Positions 61,541 to 64,000 of a stretch of 64,000 bases of DNA are shown here, piece after piece (within the stretch, counting starts at the first letter, position 1; each line of letters starts with the position of its first letter). The stretch covers positions 31,557,040 to 31,621,039 of the forward strand of contig JAKTNV010000001.1 in NCBI GenBank assembly GCA_022747635.1, written 5' to 3'. The notes under the pieces are model-generated. The model did no database searches and had not been told where the DNA came from. It worked only from the letters and a program-made list of their open reading frames with translations. This stretch comes from Hetaerina americana. Taxonomy: Eukaryota > Arthropoda > Insecta > Odonata > Calopterygidae. The position numbers and the translations under genes were made by a program.

Positions 61541-61967
61541 ATGGTTAGAAAGAAACACTGGTCGAATGAATGGTTATGGGAATTTGCGTGTGAAGGGATA
61601 GTAAGATGAGAGAGTAAGGCAGAATTACAGGAGTGGGGATGATTGTTCATCCGAATGGATAAGTTGGTAATGCATTCGCCTATGTAAAATGAAGTTCATT
61701 ATTTCCATGACAAAATATAGAAAATATTTTTAGAGAACTATTAGCGCGGGAATGAGATGAAGGGGCAATAAGGGGATATGGGAAGAGGGAAATAGATCCG
61801 TAAAGCAGACATGTTTTACATCGGGGGTGGTTGCAAGTAGAGGAAATATGAGGACATTTGCCATGGACGGCGCAAAAAGGGTTGGTGGATTTCAGAAGGT
61901 TTTTGAGATTGGTGGGTCGTCTGTATGCGAGAGAGGCAATGGGGCAGTAAGGATGAGGTAGCATCAC
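61541..61967 (-). pseudogene. Penelope-like ORF remnant: linker plus GIY-YIG nuclease
   Basis: Minus strand. In one frame (61967-61680) it reads [13 protein letters not shown], then HGKCPHISSTCNHPRCKTC, the RRPxNLxxLL and RCKTC linker typical of Penelope-like proteins. A frameshift near 61695 leads to TSFYIGECITNLSIRMNNH, then SHANSHNHSFDQCFFLTI, ending at a TAG at 61538-61540. The YIG motif with the downstream Arg and Asn-His matches a GIY-YIG endonuclease. In the intact element this nuclease nicks target DNA for reverse transcription. Here the frame is broken and the RT is missing. Confidence 0.75.
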
Positions 61968-62155
61968 TTTCGTGTAATACAGGAAACAATTCTTTAAGAA
62001 AGGTTTTCAGTCAGTGTGATCCGGGGAAGAACAAGTTTACAAGAAATTCAACACTTGTAGGCGGTGCAAAGGTTGAATCCTGCTTGAGATGTGGGGTTGT
62101 TTTTTTGTGGTATGTGAGGTCGGTTGGAGCAGTTGTGTTCTTTTGTGCCGTCCAA

Positions 62156-62158
<3 letters not shown>

Positions 62159-62232
<74 letters not shown>

Positions 62233-62288
62233 TCGTCGGTATACACACAAAAATATACACACACAAATATATATACATATATATTATA

Positions 62289-62350
<62 letters not shown>

Positions 62351-62384
62351 TGTGTGTATATTTTTGTGTATATACCCACGACGA
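62159..62384. repeat. (TA)n arrays inside a 226-bp foldback
   Basis: Two TA arrays (62159-62230 and about 62270-62347) enclose and join inverted arms. The left arm is atcgtcgtcggtatacacac (from 62229). The right arm ends at 62384 as its near complement, reading atcgtcgtgggtatatacac on the minus strand. The arms match over about 40 bases with two mismatches and one 2-bp indel. Confidence 0.93.
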
Positions 62385-62880
62385 TTAATTTCGTGTTAGC
62401 TGAAAAACCAGTGAGAACGAATTAATTCGTATTATAGTAAATGTGTACTCGCAATGCGAGTGGGAAATAAGGTAAATTGGAAAATCGGTTTTGTCTCCTG
62501 ACATAACATTCTTTGAGTATAGTAGGTGAAACCCAATTAAAAAAAAAGTATTTCGAAGAAATGCCTTTGGCAAGTTATAATATCTAAATTCTTCTAATCC
62601 AGGCGTAGTATTTAAGTTTCCTTTACGGCATTTGACATTCAAAAATTTATTTATCCATCCTTCCTCGCTAATATTTACACTCTACCGTACATAGTCTCCA
62701 CCTCTGGTAATGTATTATACATGCATAACAGCCTTTACCAGTCAAGCACGTTGTACGGACATTATATGGTAACTGCACGATTTATGAACGTGCATGCATA
62801 TATCACTCTTTCACTATCTAGGATGAAGGATAGAGAAGGGTTTCTGTCTATACATGTGTGTGTGTATGTAAAAAAAAAGA
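62385..62880. other. AT-rich spacer, nothing recognised
   Basis: No recognisable gene or repeat. Confidence 0.5.
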
Positions 62881-63200
62881 TCTACCTAGCCGGAATGAAT
62901 GTCTCTCGGAGTTCCGCGAGCGGCCCCACTTTGGCGCTCCTCCCCGTCCCGTCTCGTGCAAAAGTCGACGGCGGCGATGCGCTCGCTCCCTCGTTCCACA
63001 GCCGTGCGCTGTGATTCATGGCGTTCTGGTGCAAATCTTTCGCTTCGCGGCTCCACCCCTCATAGCCCCCTCCGTTGTGTGCCATTTCTCCCCCTTCCAG
63101 TCGTCGCCGGCCCCCTGCGTCGTTCGTTCCCCGAAGGTGGATTTGCGCGAACTGCTGCGCCGTTGTTTTTACTCCTGCGTTTCCGATCCGTCGTGAGTGG
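62880..63200. promoter_or_regulatory. CpG-rich island, possible promoter
   Basis: A compact 300-base GC-rich segment with many CpG, sharply bounded by AT-rich DNA. It holds overlapping open frames on both strands (up to 166 codons) without recognisable motifs. A gtgagt at 63194 could be a donor of a first exon. No TATA or initiator was identified, and no downstream gene is in view. Confidence 0.25.
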
Positions 63201-63909
63201 AGGGAAAAAATATGTGTGTCTGTGTGTGTTCGTCCTCCACCTCTCCGTTGCTTTCCACCTTCGTCTGGAAAAATCACACGGGCGTGCTGTGGAAAACAAA
63301 GAGTGGTAGGAAGAAGGTGGGGGGGGGGGAGTATGTTCCTCGAGTGCATACTCTGGGAGTTTTCTGGGACAGATCCGCCCAAAATCCATTTTCATTCAGA
63401 CTTCCTCAGGTAATTGCGTTGGAAAAGGTCAAACCGACTCCGCGGCAAACTTGAAGTGGCGTTAACAATGGCTGGCTGAAGAACAGTGCCGAAGCTAGGA
63501 GAGCCTCTTTCGAAGAGGAAATAAGTTTCTTCGAGATTGGTGTTCGTCGAACACCAGATAGGTGATTTTGAAGTATCTGCCACCCAAAAAGGAAAAATGT
63601 TAACGGGAATAAAATGGTTAAATATCATTTGGGAAATCCAATTTGCGTTTATCTTTCTATTAAAAAGCTGTGACCTGAGGATTCATAGATTTTTATTCTA
63701 AATTTTTTAATATATAAGATTGGACACATTTATGTATCCGAGGTCTTGTCCTTTTCAATGTCAAAGCAATGTTTCCACCGAACAGTTTAGCGAAAATCGT
63801 CACAAATGCTGCAGTAATTTATTATTTAAAAAAATTATCTTCTTTCATTAGATTTGGTGCACATTTTCGTATTTCCATTGTTTCTACTGATTACAGAGTA
63901 ATTTTTAGG
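63201..63909. other. mixed to AT-rich DNA, nothing recognised
   Basis: A G-rich patch at 63310-63330, then AT-rich. No gene recognised. Confidence 0.5.
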
Positions 63910-63911
63910 TA

Positions 63912-64000
63912 CGAGGGCAGTTCAATAAGTACCCGTGTTTGACGACAAAGGGCGTTCCTGAGGGAAGTTTATGTTATTTTTGTGTGTTGCCATCTATCAA
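63912..64000. mobile_element. end of another mariner, cut by the window
   Basis: After TA (63910-63911) the sequence cgagggcagttcaataagta, followed by cccgtgtttgacgac and later tgttgccatctatcaa, has the form of a mariner terminal repeat and its adjoining untranslated region. It differs from the other mariner ends here. The coding part would lie beyond the window, so orientation and integrity are unknown. Confidence 0.7.

Larger units (their letters stand above)
61163..62150 (-). mobile_element. Penelope-like retroelement remnant, 3' part
   Basis: Minus strand. It holds the end of the reverse-transcriptase region (near 61930-62050), the Cys-containing linker, a GIY-YIG nuclease remnant, and then non-coding sequence with a hammerhead-like core near 61274-61301. 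A (TA)n array at 61422-61482 interrupts the part after the nuclease. The RT core itself is absent, cut off by the (TA)n foldback at 62159. The order RT end, linker, GIY-YIG, non-coding pseudo-LTR is that of Penelope-like elements. Confidence 0.72.

Noticed and set aside
1..64000. CRISPR arrays, operons, ribosome binding sites, phage or plasmid genes
   Set aside because: The sequence is eukaryotic in structure. No regularly spaced direct repeats, no gene clusters and no bacterial-type signals were seen.

Overview
This is a stretch of a large animal genome, most likely an arthropod and probably an insect. Three things point that way: several mariner lineages with metazoan-type DD34D transposases, tRNA-derived SINEs, and a Penelope-like element with a GIY-YIG nuclease. 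There is no dense gene packing. I cannot name the species. No complete host protein-coding gene is visible. Host coding evidence is limited to a few short, unrecognised exon candidates with good splice signals: about 7.5-7.9 kb and 55.9 kb, with a weaker one at 50.2 kb. The window is best read as intergenic or long-intron DNA loaded with old and some young mobile elements.

Layout. 1-7.2 kb is AT-rich DNA holding an internally deleted minus-strand mariner (3471-4386), a palindromic mariner-type MITE (4889-5172) and the first pyrimidine/purine block. 7.5-7.9 kb carries two small in-frame exon candidates. 8-15 kb is AT-rich with two C/T blocks and a (TA)n plus perfect palindrome at 11.2-11.3 kb. 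14.86-15.65 kb is a 5'-truncated minus-strand mariner. 19.5, 26.4 and 45.2 kb hold three copies of one tRNA-derived SINE family (here SINE-1). 24.6 and 60.9 kb hold two copies of a second family (SINE-2). 29.7-32.7 kb is a triple purine/pyrimidine/purine strand-skew domain. 43.1 kb is the 3' end of a non-LTR retrotransposon. 45.0-45.9 kb combines (TA)n, a foldback, SINE-1 and more (TA)n. 48.5-49.7 kb is a near full-length but dead mariner. 60.8-62.4 kb is a nested cluster of SINE-2, (TA)n, a Penelope-like element and a (TA)n foldback. The last 90 bases open another mariner.

The most informative pair is at 22329-23081 and 57519-58271. These two 753-bp mariner derivatives share 33-bp perfect terminal inverted repeats, TA target sites, the same internal deletion and all but six bases. 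Both keep an open 132-codon DNA-binding-domain frame and have lost the catalytic domain. They are the youngest elements here and must have been moved by a transposase supplied from elsewhere.

The many open frames in C/T-rich or G/A-rich segments follow from composition, because such strands rarely contain stop codons. They are not listed as genes. Regions with no recognised content are listed as such.
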